Assembly: GCA_016721185.1 (NCBI GenBank)
Contig: JADKIP010000001.1
Location: 38,009 to 102,008 of the forward strand
Length of the DNA: 64,000 bases
Origin: Candidatus Dechloromonas phosphorivorans
GTDB lineage: Bacteria > Pseudomonadota > Gammaproteobacteria > Burkholderiales > Rhodocyclaceae
Reading direction: 5' to 3'
Shown: positions 54,937 to 63,433 of the stretch, piece by piece
Layout: each line of letters opens with the position of its first letter
How positions within the stretch are numbered: position 1 is the stretch's first letter
The notes under the pieces: model-generated
What the model was told of the DNA's origin: nothing
The model's input: the letters and a program-made list of their open reading frames with translations, nothing else
Databases searched by the model: none
Made by a program: the position numbers and the translations under genes

Positions 54937-55962
54937 TTACTTGACCGACAGCGCCATGTCGAGCAGGGCGCGGCCATCCTTGATGTTTTCGGCGAAATCC
55001 TTGAAAGCGGTCTGTTCGGCGACGCCACGCCAGGCCATGAAAGCCTTGTCGTCCATGTCGACCACCTTGGCACCGGCTTTGGTGAACACTTCGGCCATGC
55101 GCAGATCGTCCTTCTTGGCTTCCTCAACGCCAAACTTCTCCAGGCTGGCGCCGACTTCGCTGATGATCTTCTGTTGTTCCGGGGTCAGCGAGTCATAGAG
55201 GCCCTTGGAAATCAGCAGCGGCTCGAACATGAACCAGAAGCTCTTATTGCGGGCCGTGGTGACGTACTTGCTGAACTCCTGCAGACGGAAACTGATCAAC
55301 GAAGTGCTGGAGGTCAATGCGGCATCAAGCACGCCAGATTGCATCGCACTATAGATTTCCGAGGACGGCATACCTGTTACTGCCGCACCGGCACCTTTCA
55401 GCATCTGGTCCATTTCCTTGCTGCCACCACGGAATTTCAGGCCCTTGGCGTCGTCGGGAACGAGCACCGTTTTCTTGGTCGAGGCGATACCGCCGGCCTG
55501 CCAAACCCAGGTGATGATCTTGATGTTCTTGTCGGCCAGGATGCGATCAAGCTCCTTGCCGATCGGGGCAGTTTTCCAGCGCATCCCCTGTTCGTAGCTG
55601 TTGACCACGGTCGGCATCAGCGTGATGTTGACCGCCGGAATTTCGCCGCCACCATAGGCCAGCGGTACCAGACTCATGTCCAGCGCACTCTTGCGCAGGG
55701 CGCCGATCTGGCTGTTGGTCTTCATCAGCGAACTGCCCGGGTAGATTTCGAACTTGAGCGAGCCTTTGCTCTGCTTTTCCACTTCAGCCGCAAAACGACG
55801 AACCAGACGATCGCGAAAGTCGCCATCTTCCGAACTGGCCGCCGGAAACTGGTGGGAAATCTTGATGACACGCGGCGCCTGGGCGTGAGCCGAGGGGATA
55901 GCGAAAGTAAATGCGGCAGTGGCCAGGGCAAAAGTCAGGCTACGTTTGGTTTTGCTGATCAT
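54937..55962 (-). CDS. matP: TRAP transporter substrate-binding protein (DctP/MatP-like)
   Basis: A 341-residue periplasmic binding protein. Signal peptide MISKTKRSLTFALATAAFTF...AHA, then RVIKISHQFPAASSEDGDFRDRLVRRFAAEVEKQS and SLKFEIYPGSSLMKTNSQIGALRKSALDMSLVP, the usual DctP opening with the conserved Arg in KGLKFRGGSKEMDQML. GGAGGAG lies 8 bases before the start at 55962, so I do not use the longer start at 55977. First gene of the malonate operon. Confidence 0.9.
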   Translation of the reverse strand: MISKTKRSLTFALATAAFTFAIPSAHAQAPRVIKISHQFPAASSEDGDFRDRLVRRFAAEVEKQSKGSLKFEIYPGSSLMKTNSQIGALRKSALDMSLVPLAYGGGEIPAVNITLMPTVVNSYEQGMRWKTAPIGKELDRILADKNIKIITWVWQAGGIASTKKTVLVPDDAKGLKFRGGSKEMDQMLKGAGAAVTGMPSSEIYSAMQSGVLDAALTSSTSLISFRLQEFSKYVTTARNKSFWFMFEPLLISKGLYDSLTPEQQKIISEVGASLEKFGVEEAKKDDLRMAEVFTKAGAKVVDMDDKAFMAWRGVAEQTAFKDFAENIKDGRALLDMALSVK

Positions 55963-56159
55963 GGATGTCTCCTCCAAAATTAAGAAACTGAAAATTACTG
56001 ACGGCGAACCTCACTGATCTGCTCACCCGGGAATCCAGACTGCAAACCTACTCTTATGTATTCATTTATCGCCGTTGTGTATACAAGATAGGCAGACATT
56101 GAATACTAGTCAACTAATTTCGTATAATGCAATTGTTGTCACTTGCCGGATACCTGATC
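55963..56159. promoter_or_regulatory. Divergent control region of malonate genes with MatR-like operator
   Basis: AT-rich 197-base region. The sequence TGTATACAAGA at 56078-56088 is, on the other strand, TCTTGTATACA, which I recall as the operator of MatR, the GntR-type regulator of malonate genes in Rhizobium. TTGTGTATACAAG around it is nearly palindromic. A second, weaker match TCTTATGTATTCA lies at 56052-56064. CGTATAATG near 56117-56125 may be the -10 of the regulator gene. Confidence 0.5.
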
Positions 56160-56846
56160 ATGAACAGCCCTGCTGAAATTCCCGTTATTGCACGCCAGTC
56201 CGAACGACTGGGGGAACTGATCGAAGAACGCATCGTCACCGGCGCCTATCCGCCGGGAACACGACTCGATGAACAGGAACTGGCGACAACCTTCGGCGTC
56301 TCCCGCACCCCGGTGCGCGAAGCGTTGATTCAGCTGGCTTCGATTGGATTGATCGAAATTCGCCCGCGGCGGGGCGCAACCGTGCCCGAGGTCGGTGCCG
56401 ACCGGGTCTGCGAAATGTTTGAGGTAATGGCCGAACTGGAAGCGATGTGCGGCCGCCTTGCGGCCCGGCGGATCACTGCCAGCGAGCAGCTGGCCTTACA
56501 AGAAGCGCACCGGGCCTGTGAAGCGGCACGCGATGCGGATACGCCGGATGTGTACTATCAACTGAACGAGGTTTTTCACCAGCGCATCTACGAAGCCAGT
56601 CACAACAGCTTCCTGGTCGAACAGGCCACCGCCCTGCACCGCCGCCTGCGTCCCTATCGCCGCCTGCAACTGCGCGTCCGCAACCGGATGGCAACGTCCT
56701 TCAACGAACATCAGGCGATTGTCGAAGCCATCATCAAGGGCGATAGCGATCTGGCTTCGGCGCAACTGCGCGCTCATGTCACCGTTCAGGGCGAACGCTT
56801 CGCCGATCTGGTCGCCACCCTGCGTGACTTCAACGCCGGCGCATAA
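56160..56846 (+). CDS. matR: GntR/FCD-family regulator, MatR/MdcY-like
   Basis: A 228-residue regulator with HTH at about residues 15-75 (RLGELIEERIVTGAYPPGTRLDEQELATTFGVSRTPVREALIQLA, quoted in part) and an FCD domain (EVMAELEAMCGRLAARRI, YYQLNEVFHQRIYEASHN, FNEHQAIVEAII, LRAHV) whose histidines likely bind metal and carboxylate ligand. Divergent from the malonate operon with a MatR-type site between, so it probably represses the operon and responds to malonate. Start ATG 56160 is chosen over 56127 by family alignment. Confidence 0.85.
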   Translation: MNSPAEIPVIARQSERLGELIEERIVTGAYPPGTRLDEQELATTFGVSRTPVREALIQLASIGLIEIRPRRGATVPEVGADRVCEMFEVMAELEAMCGRLAARRITASEQLALQEAHRACEAARDADTPDVYYQLNEVFHQRIYEASHNSFLVEQATALHRRLRPYRRLQLRVRNRMATSFNEHQAIVEAIIKGDSDLASAQLRAHVTVQGERFADLVATLRDFNAGA

Positions 56847-56852
56847 AAATTC

Positions 56853-57653
56853 TCAGCCGATCAGGCTATACAGCATCTTGCTGGCAAGCAGGGCAAGAAA
56901 GGCACCAAACGCCCGCTTCAACTTTTTGACCGGCAGCTTGTGCGCCAGCTTGGCGCCGAACGGCGCAACCAGCACACTCATCGTGACGATGCCGACGAAC
57001 GCCGGCAGGTAGATATAGCCGAGCGAATAGGCGGGCAAACCGGTATCGCTCCAGCCGGCGACGATGTAGCCGATGGCACCGGCCACGGCAATCGGAAAGC
57101 CCAGCGCCGACGAAGTGCCAACTGCCGCATGAATAGCAACATTGCAAAACAACATGAAGGGGATCGACAGAAAACCGCCACCCGCCGCGACCAGACTGGA
57201 GACCACGCCGATTGACCCGCCCGCCGCGAACAGCCCGACCGGGCCGGGCAATTGCCGGTGCGCCTTGGGCTTGAAATCGAGCATCATCTGCAGCGCGGCG
57301 TAATAAACAATCACAACGAAAATTGCCGTCATCGGTCCGGTCGGCACCTGCCCGGCGACCAGCGAACCGCTAAAAGTACCCAGGACCAGCCCCGGCGCCA
57401 GATGGCGGACGATATCCCAACGCACCGCGCCGTGGGCATGATGGGCGCGCATGCTCGACAACGAAGTAAAGACAATGGTCGCCATCGAGGTACCGAGCGA
57501 CAGATGCATGACATGCTCAGGAGGAAAGTGCTGTGCCGTAAAGATCATGAACATGAAGGGCACCAGCGTCAGACCGCCACCCACCCCGAACAGACCGGCG
57601 ACAAAACCACCAAAAATCCCCAACAAGGGGTAAGCCAGCCACCAGATTGTCAT
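56853..57653 (-). CDS. TauE/SafE-family membrane transporter
   Basis: A 266-residue, eight-segment anion exporter with FGGFVAGLFGVGGGLTLVPFM and VAAGGGFLSIPFMLFCNV. It is a paralogue of the gene at 46044-46853. Its start overlaps the EVE gene's stop (TAATG), so on operon grounds it belongs to the zapA cluster rather than the malonate genes, yet it faces the malonate regulator. Convergent with matR (6-base gap). Substrate unknown. Confidence 0.82.
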   Translation of the reverse strand: MTIWWLAYPLLGIFGGFVAGLFGVGGGLTLVPFMFMIFTAQHFPPEHVMHLSLGTSMATIVFTSLSSMRAHHAHGAVRWDIVRHLAPGLVLGTFSGSLVAGQVPTGPMTAIFVVIVYYAALQMMLDFKPKAHRQLPGPVGLFAAGGSIGVVSSLVAAGGGFLSIPFMLFCNVAIHAAVGTSSALGFPIAVAGAIGYIVAGWSDTGLPAYSLGYIYLPAFVGIVTMSVLVAPFGAKLAHKLPVKKLKRAFGAFLALLASKMLYSLIG

Positions 57654-58144
57654 TACTGCCCCATCAATTCTTGGGTAATGAAAGCCCATTCGGCATCAGA
57701 TACCGGCGTGATCGACAGCCGGTTGCCTCGGGCGAGGAGGCGCATGTTAGCAAGTTCCGGATGGGCTCGCAGTTCGGCGAGCGGGATGTAGCGCGACTTG
57801 TTGACGAAACGCACATCGCGCAACCACCAGCGCGGCTTGTCGGGGCTGGATTTTGGGTCGAAATACGGGTTGACCGCAGCACTCGGAAAATCCCGTTGGG
57901 GTGCAGCAAACTGGGTTGGGTCCGGGTAAGGCTCGGAACAGACCTCGCAAATTCCCGCAATGCCCGGCGCGGCACCACCGGAATGATAGAAGAAGGCCAA
58001 GTCGCCGATCTGCATCGTGTCGCGCATGAAATTGCGCGCCTGGTAATTGCGCACGCCGAACCATGGAACAGTCTGCTTCGGCGCGACCGCGAGATCGTCG
58101 ATCGAGACCTCATCCGGCTCGGACTTCATCAACCAATATTGCAT
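57653..58144 (-). CDS. EVE-domain protein
   Basis: A 163-residue EVE/PUA-like protein: YWLMKSEPDEVSIDDL, WFGVRNYQARNFMRDTMQIGDLAFFYHSG, KPRWWLRDVRFVNKSRYIPLAELRAHPEL and ARGNRLSITPVSDAEWAFI. EVE domains bind modified nucleotides in RNA or DNA; the cellular role of this thymocyte-nuclear-protein-like type is unclear. Its ATG overlaps the stop of the META gene (TGATG). Commonly found near zapA and 6S RNA in betaproteobacteria. Plus-strand 12-mer at 57869-57880 (AAVNP). Confidence 0.88.
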   Translation of the reverse strand: MQYWLMKSEPDEVSIDDLAVAPKQTVPWFGVRNYQARNFMRDTMQIGDLAFFYHSGGAAPGIAGICEVCSEPYPDPTQFAAPQRDFPSAAVNPYFDPKSSPDKPRWWLRDVRFVNKSRYIPLAELRAHPELANMRLLARGNRLSITPVSDAEWAFITQELMGQ

Positions 58145-58566
58145 CACTTCAGGAAAGTGGCTTCCAGGCGCAGGCGAACCCGGCCGTCGGCGTCGAGCAA
58201 GCTCATCTGCCTCCCTTGAATGCGATAGCTCGCCGTCACAGCCAAAGCGCTGGAAAACGCACGAGCCAGGCTATCGACCGGCGGCACGCAAGCCATCATC
58301 GTACTGGCCAGATGGCCAAAACGCAGCCCGTCTGCAAGGGTATAAGAACCGTTGAACCGGTTGCAGCCATCCGAACCATGTGCTCGCAGGTCCGAGGCCA
58401 GCACGACATGCGGCTCGGATTTATTGGCCGCTGCCTGAACCGCCTTGCCATCAATTTCGATGACGCGCCAATAGCGATCCTGCAAGGGTTCGTCGGGAAG
58501 GGTTGGCGATGTCGAACAAGCCACCAGACCATAGGCAAAACAAAGTGCCGAGAGGAATTTCTTCAT
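58144..58566 (-). CDS. META-domain (HslJ-like) lipoprotein
   Basis: A 140-residue lipoprotein, MKKFLSALCFAYGLVACS with lipobox LVAC, followed by a META/HslJ fold: RYWRVIEIDGKAV, HVVLASDLRAHGSDGCNRFNGSYTLADG (with the DGCN-FxG signature) and GHLASTMMACVP. Such proteins sit in the outer membrane; HslJ is linked to novobiocin resistance in E. coli. AGG lies 6 bases before the chosen start. It is just downstream of 6S RNA. Confidence 0.85.
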   Translation of the reverse strand: MKKFLSALCFAYGLVACSTSPTLPDEPLQDRYWRVIEIDGKAVQAAANKSEPHVVLASDLRAHGSDGCNRFNGSYTLADGLRFGHLASTMMACVPPVDSLARAFSSALAVTASYRIQGRQMSLLDADGRVRLRLEATFLK

Positions 58567-58587
58567 CATCTACCTGGCCAAAAAAAG

Positions 58588-58763
58588 GCCCCCGCGTGTG
58601 CCGTCAGGCCGGCATCCTGAACCTGAGTCCAGAGTGGCTACTTTCCTCCCGCCTCAGGCACGCTCGACGAAGAGTGCGCACAACAGCAGTTTCGATGGTC
58701 AGCAACCGATGCCAATTAGCATTGGTTCAAGGAATATATGGCCTTAACAAACACCGCAGGGGA
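58588..58763 (-). ncRNA. ssrS: 6S RNA
   Basis: Directly downstream of zapA, the canonical 6S position. Read on the minus strand, a 5' segment CCCCTGCGGTGT ... AAGGCC can pair with the 3' segment GGCCTGACGGCACACGCGGGGG, closing a long rod; CCTTGAACC near the 5' end faces GGTTCAGG near the 3' end, leaving an internal bulge as in 6S RNA. A run of seven T residues follows the 3' side (58581-58587 on the plus strand is A-rich). 6S RNA mimics an open promoter and sequesters sigma70 RNA polymerase in stationary phase. End positions are estimates of about 5 bases. Confidence 0.75.
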
Positions 58764-58799
58764 CGCTCGGCGGGCGGCGCCGGGGTCAGCAGAAATCGA

Positions 58800-59135
58800 C
58801 TACAAGTCCAAGTTCTGCTGGGGCGCAAGCACGGCATCAATCCGTGCTCCCATGTCATCGATTCTACGCTTTGCGTCGGAAGTATCAACTGCTTCAACCA
58901 TAGTTTCTGCAGGTTTTATCGAGCCCCCCGCAAGGTGCTCGTGAGCGATATTCAGGGCGGCCATCACCGCCACGCGCTCGGCAATCGTGCTCTTGGTGCG
59001 CTGGGCAATTTCGCGCATTTTGCTGTCGACCAGATCGACCGAAGCGAGCAGCGCATCACGCTCTTCCGGCGTGCAGGCAACGCGGTATTCGCGGCCCATG
59101 ATCTTGACGTCGAGGAAATTCGGCTCGGCACTCAT
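58800..59135 (-). CDS. zapA: Cell division protein ZapA
   Basis: A 111-residue ZapA: LDVKIMGREYRVACTPEERDALLASVDLVDSKMREI followed by KSTIAERVAVMAALNIAHEHL (here in parts) and a C-terminal helix (AKRRIDDMGARIDAVLA). ZapA bundles FtsZ filaments. I start at MSAEPNFLD because GAGG lies 9 bases before it; the next ATG upstream has none. It overlaps the upstream gene end by a few bases. Confidence 0.92.
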   Translation of the reverse strand: MSAEPNFLDVKIMGREYRVACTPEERDALLASVDLVDSKMREIAQRTKSTIAERVAVMAALNIAHEHLAGGSIKPAETMVEAVDTSDAKRRIDDMGARIDAVLAPQQNLDL

Positions 59136-59136
59136 C

Positions 59137-59334
59137 TCAGGCATCCTCGGGCAGCTTGTCCATCAGGCCTTCGAGACGCTCGCGGGCGGTCGTCATCGTC
59201 TGCCGCAGGTGCAGTCTTTCGGCTTCAGCTGCCGCCATCTGGTTTTTCAGTACCTCGTTCTCGGCGCGCAACTGGTGGACCAGGGCGACGACCTGTTCAA
59301 TCTTGGCTTCGAGAGCTTCAAGTTCCGTATTCAT
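59137..59334 (-). CDS. ZapB-like coiled-coil protein (TIGR02449 type)
   Basis: A 65-residue, fully helical protein, MNTELEALEAKIEQVVALVHQ, with continuous heptads to MDKLPEDA. It precedes zapA as the small ZapB/TIGR02449 proteins do in betaproteobacteria and probably acts with ZapA at the division site. A GTG at 59343 could add three residues. Confidence 0.8.
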   Translation of the reverse strand: MNTELEALEAKIEQVVALVHQLRAENEVLKNQMAAAEAERLHLRQTMTTARERLEGLMDKLPEDA

Positions 59335-59341
59335 GGCAGGC

Positions 59342-59371
59342 ACTATAGTGGGGAAAACGTCGCGTGGTCAA
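59342..59371 (-). promoter_or_regulatory. Promoter of the zapB-zapA-6S cluster
   Basis: On the minus strand TTGACC (59366-59371) and TATAGT (59342-59347) are separated by 18 bases. The -10 is only 7 bases from the ATG at 59334, so the transcript would be nearly leaderless unless another start is used. Confidence 0.5.
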
Positions 59372-59462
59372 GGACTAAGCCTTTATTCTCAAAGTGCTTT
59401 GTCGGGATGCGGCGGCATAATTATGATGCGCCGCAACACGCTGCGCGTTAGAATCCGTCCCG

Positions 59463-59640
59463 CTTCAGGTGCTGCAATCGGACTATCCGAACGCAGATAA
59501 TCGGGAAAGCGGTGCGTCCAACCGGACAAATCCGCTGCTGCCCCCGCAACGGTAAGCAAGTGCGGACGTATCTCAAAGCCACTGGGTTGATCCTGGGAAG
59601 GCGATGCGTCAAGACTTGCGAGCCCGGAGACCGGCCTGAG
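59463..59640 (+). ncRNA. Cobalamin (B12) riboswitch
   Basis: The leader contains the elements of the adenosylcobalamin aptamer in order: CAGGTGCTGC near the 5' end, GGGAAAGCGGTGCGTCC ... CCGCTGCTGCCCCCGCAACGGTAAG (quoted in parts), the B12 box GCCACTGGG at 59578-59586 with CTGGGAAGGC at 59592-59601, and the closing GAGCCCGGAGACCGGCCTG. It lies 117 bases upstream of btuB and should switch off btuB-btuC-ATPase-cobO when cobalamin is plentiful. Confidence 0.92.
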
Positions 59641-59756
59641 ACAAGACGCAGAAGTGCCACGGGGGTGTGGTGCCGGTTCTCGCAACCTCCCCTCCCGAGC
59701 ATTTCCTTTTTTAGCTATTCCGGCACGCGGGGACGCTCGCCGGGAAGGGAAAAGTC

Positions 59757-61660
59757 ATGAATCCACGTTTGAAACCGATTGTTGGCGCCATTGCACTGGC
59801 GCTGTCTTTGGACGCCGCTGCCGAGCAGCTTGCGATGGCCGATACCGTCTTCGTCACGGCGACTCGCCAACCTCAGCGGGCCAACGAGGCGATTACCGAA
59901 GTGACGATCATCGAGCGCCGGGACATCGAGCAAGCCGGCCCGATGGCAACGCTCGGGGAATTGCTCAGCCGCGAAGCCGGGATGGAGTTCGCCCGATCCG
60001 GCGGCAAGGGTGCCGAGGAAAGTGTATTTATCCGTGGCACCAACAGCGGCCATGCACTCGTCCTGGTCGACGGCATGCGTATCGGCTCCGCCACGACCGG
60101 CACAACGGCGTTGCAGTTGATTCCACTTTCCCAGATCGAGCGCATCGAAATCGTCCGCGGCCCGGCTTCCGCACTTTATGGTTCGGATGCGATTGGCGGC
60201 GTCATTCAGATATTTACCAAGGCGGGCAGCGATAGCCCGCTGCTCAGCATTCAAGCCGGTGCTGGCACAACCTCCAGTTATGAAACAAACGTTGCCCACG
60301 CCAACCGTATCGGCAATTTCTCCTACGGCATCAAGGCCGGGGCCAGCGGTACCAACGGCATAAACGCGATCGAGTCACCCGACTATCCGGGCTACAACAA
60401 TGACCGGGACGGTTATCGCAACACCAATGTGAGCGTCAATGCTGCTTACAAGTTTGGAAACCAGTTTGAAATTGGCGGTGGCTATTTCAACTCGGAAAGC
60501 ACCAACCGTTATGACGCTTACCAACTGGATGCCTTCTGGAACACCGTCAACGCTGACCGCGACTACCAGATGAAACACCGTGTCTCCGGTGCCACGCCTA
60601 CGCCAGCGGCGCACTGACTGCCAACTGGCAGTCATCATTGAAAATCGCCCACGGCATTGACCGCACCGAAAGTCCGGAAACAATGATCGGCGACCCGATC
60701 AGCGAGTTCAAGACAACCCAGAAGCAATACACCTGGCAAAACGATATCAAGCTGCCGCTGGGCACGGCCTTGCTGGCGCTGGAGCGACTGGAGCAGGAGA
60801 TTGAAACGACCAAGGAGTACTCAACCATGTCGCGCTCGATCAACTCGGCAGTGGGTGGCTGGAATGGCCGGTTCGGCTCGCATGCGGCCCAGATCAATCT
60901 GCGCAGCGACGACAACTCGCAGTTCGGTCAGCATGAAACCTGGCTGCTCGGCTATGGTTATCAACTGGCCCCGACCTGGCGCGTCGCCACCAGCTACGGC
61001 ACCGCCTTCAAAGCACCGACGATGAACGACCTGTATTTCCCGTTCACCCCGGGTGTCGGTGGCGGCAACCCCAACCTGAAGCCGGAAGAATCAAAAAATG
61101 GTGAGGTATCGCTGCGTTTTGAACAGGGTGTTTCGCACGCTCGCCTGACCTATTTCCAGAATAAGATCACCAACCTGATCGCCTGGACGACCAATCCCGT
61201 GACCTACGAATCGACACCGGCCAACGTCGGTCAGGCGAAAATCGATGGTATCGAACTGGCCGCCGGAACGACGCTGGGCAACTGGCTGCTCAATGCCAAC
61301 CTGACCTTCCAGGACCCACGCGACGAGGAGACTGGCGAACAACTGCGCCGCCGCGCGAAAAAGCATGGTCTGCTCTCTGCGACCTATCTGGCCGGGCCCT
61401 TCAAGGGCGGGATTGAATTCAAGGCAATCGGCACACGCTACGACGATCCGCACTGGCAAACCGGGATGAATCAGGTACGGATGGGCGGTTATGCGCTGAC
61501 CAATCTTTTTGCCAACTACACCCTGAGTAAGAACTGGCAGGCGTTTGCCCGCGTCGACAACGTTTTCGACCGCAACTACGACGTCGCCCGCAGCGTCAAT
61601 GTCATCTACGGCACGCCCGGCATTTCCGCCTTTGCCGGCATTCGTTACACCTTCCAGTAA
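59757..61660 (+). pseudogene. btuB: TonB-dependent vitamin B12 receptor BtuB, one-base frameshift
   Basis: Outer-membrane corrinoid receptor. The first frame (59757-60595) has a signal peptide (PIVGAIALALSLDAAAEQ), TonB box ADTVFVTA and plug domain (FIRGTNSGHALVLVDGMRIGS, IEIVRGPASALYGSDAIGGVIQIFTKAG, in part). The second (about 60595-61660) covers barrel strands to the terminal aromatic residue in GIRYTFQ. Adding one base near 60593-60597 (GCCACGCCTAC) joins SGA.AYASGALTANW without a gap. Total about 633 residues, normal size. Either a recent mutation or a read error. GGGAAAAG precedes the start, and control is by the riboswitch. Confidence 0.85.
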
Positions 61661-61666
61661 GCCTGC

Positions 61667-62643
61667 ATGCCCAACCGTCAACGCGCCATCCTGATCCTCG
61701 TCAGCCTCAGCCTTCTGGCGGTGGCGAGTTTTGGGCTGGCGTTGATGGTGGGCAGTTATCAGGTGGCGCCGGCTGAAGTTTTTGCCGCCCTGCTCGGCCA
61801 AGAGGGCGGTGCCGGCGATATCGTGCTGCAACTGCGCCTGCCACGGGCACTCGCCGGTTTTGCCTGCGGCGGCCTGCTGGCACTGGCCGGGGCGCTGATG
61901 CAGGTGTTATTGCGTAATCCGCTGGCTGACCCATACGTCCTTGGTATTTCCGGGGGCGCTGGCGTTGGCGCCATGTTTGCCATTCTGATCGGCCTGCCGA
62001 CGCTGGGGATCGACGGCCTGGCTTTGCGGGCGCGTTGGGCGCGATGTTTCTGGTCTTCGGGCTGGCGCATGGCGATGGCAGCTGGACACAAACCCGTTTG
62101 CTGCTGACCGGCGTCATTGTCGCTGCCGGCTGCGGGGCGCTGGTGGCCTTGATGCTGTCGATTGCCCCGGATACCAAACTGCGCGGCATGTTGTTCTGGC
62201 TGATGGGCGATCTGGCGCAGGCCGGCAGTTCGTGGCCGCCCTTGCTGGCGCTGGCCGCCGCCCTGACGCTGGCGATGCCTTTCGCCCGTGAGCTCAACTT
62301 GCTGGCGCGGGGAATGATGCAGGCCCAGGCGCTGGGTGTTGCGGTCAACCGCCTGCGCTATGCCATTTTCCTGCTGGCCTCGCTGGCCACGGCCGCCTCG
62401 GTCACAACCGCCGGCTCGATCGGCTTTGTCGGGCTGGTCGTACCGCATCTGGTCCGCCTGGCGACCGGCAACGACCAGCGCCTTTTGCTACCGGCCTCGG
62501 TACTGGCTGGCGGTTCAATGCTGGTGTTGGCCGATACGCTGGCGCGCACCGTGATCGCGCCGCAGCAGTTGCCGGTCGGCGTCCTGACTGCGCTGATTGG
62601 CGTGCCGGTCTTCCTCTTCCTGTTGTCGCGACAACCCAAATGA
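61667..62643 (+). pseudogene. btuC: Cobalamin ABC transporter permease (FecCD/BtuC), one-base frameshift
   Basis: FecCD-family permease: LRLPRALAGFACGGLLALAGALMQVLLRNPLADPYVLGISGGAGVGA (in part) in the first frame, and TAGSIGFVGLVVPHLVRL with DTLARTVIAPQQLPVGVLTALIGVPVFLFLL in the second. Adding one G near 62026 (CTTTGCGGGCG) restores LALAGALGAMF. The intact protein would be about 325 residues with some ten membrane segments. Starts 6 bases after btuB. No periplasmic BtuF gene is seen in the window. Confidence 0.85.
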
Positions 62644-63424
62644 GCAGCCCGTTGATCGAGACCCGGCAGCTCGTCGTCGAAGTGGGCGGACGCTGCGTCG
62701 TCAACCACCCTGATCTGGCCTGTTGCGGCCGGCGAACGGGTCGCCATTCTGGGCCGTAACGGGGCCGGCAAATCGACTCTGCTATCCACCCTGGCCGGGT
62801 TGCCCCCCCGCCAAGCCGCCGCTGGCGGCGCTTTGCTGGATGGCGAGGATTGCCTGCTGATGCTGCCACGCCAGGCGGCGTTGTGCCGGGCCTGGCTGGG
62901 GCAGTTTCAGACCGACCCGTTCGGTTCGACGGTACTTGAAACAGCCCTGACCGGCCGCCATCCGCATCTCTGCCGCTGGGACTGGGAGAGCACGCGAGAT
63001 GCCGAACTAGCTCCGGAATGCCTTGCAGGCAGTCAGGGCTGGCCGGTATGGAAAAGCGGCAGATCCACACCCTCTCGGCGGCGAACGGCAGCGTCTGGCC
63101 ATTGCCACCCTGCTCACCCAGGCCGCCCGGCTTTACCTGCTCGATGAACCCTTGTCGCACCTTGATCTCAATCATCAGATGGCCGTGCTCGAACTGTTTG
63201 CCAGTGCGGCGCGCGACTGCGGCGCCGGCCTGATCATGGTGCTGCACGACCCGTAACTTGCACATCGCTTCTGCGATCGAGCACTTTTACTTTACCGGCG
63301 ACGGTCGCACTGAATCCAGGTGCGGTCGACGCCATTTTGACGGCAAAAACACTCTCGAACTCTACGGCTACGGCCTGCGTCAGCTCTCGAAGACGCCGGC
63401 CATCGCTGTTTCATTCCGGAATAG
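62640..63424 (+). pseudogene. btuD: Cobalamin ABC transporter ATPase (BtuD/FecE-like), several frameshifts
   Basis: Starts ATGAGCAGCCCG (MSSPLIETRQLVVEVGGRCVV) overlapping btuC by four bases. Fragments in successive frames include the Walker A ILGRNGAGKSTLL (about 62752-62790), the Q-loop region, GGERQRLAIATLLTQAARLYLLDEPLSHLDLNHQMAVLEL (in part; signature and Walker B at 63080-63180) and LIMVLHDP with the switch His. Frame breaks fall near 62710, 62985-63080 and after 63250. All parts of a FecE/BtuD ATPase of about 255 residues are present, so the number of small indels is more suggestive of read errors than of old decay. Confidence 0.75.
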
Positions 63425-63433
63425 GAGAAAAAC

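Noticed and set aside
62337..62352. Further copy of the 12-mer in btuC (GTTGCGGTCAAC)
   Set aside because: Differs at one core base from the two forms counted; kept out of the tally to avoid inflating it.
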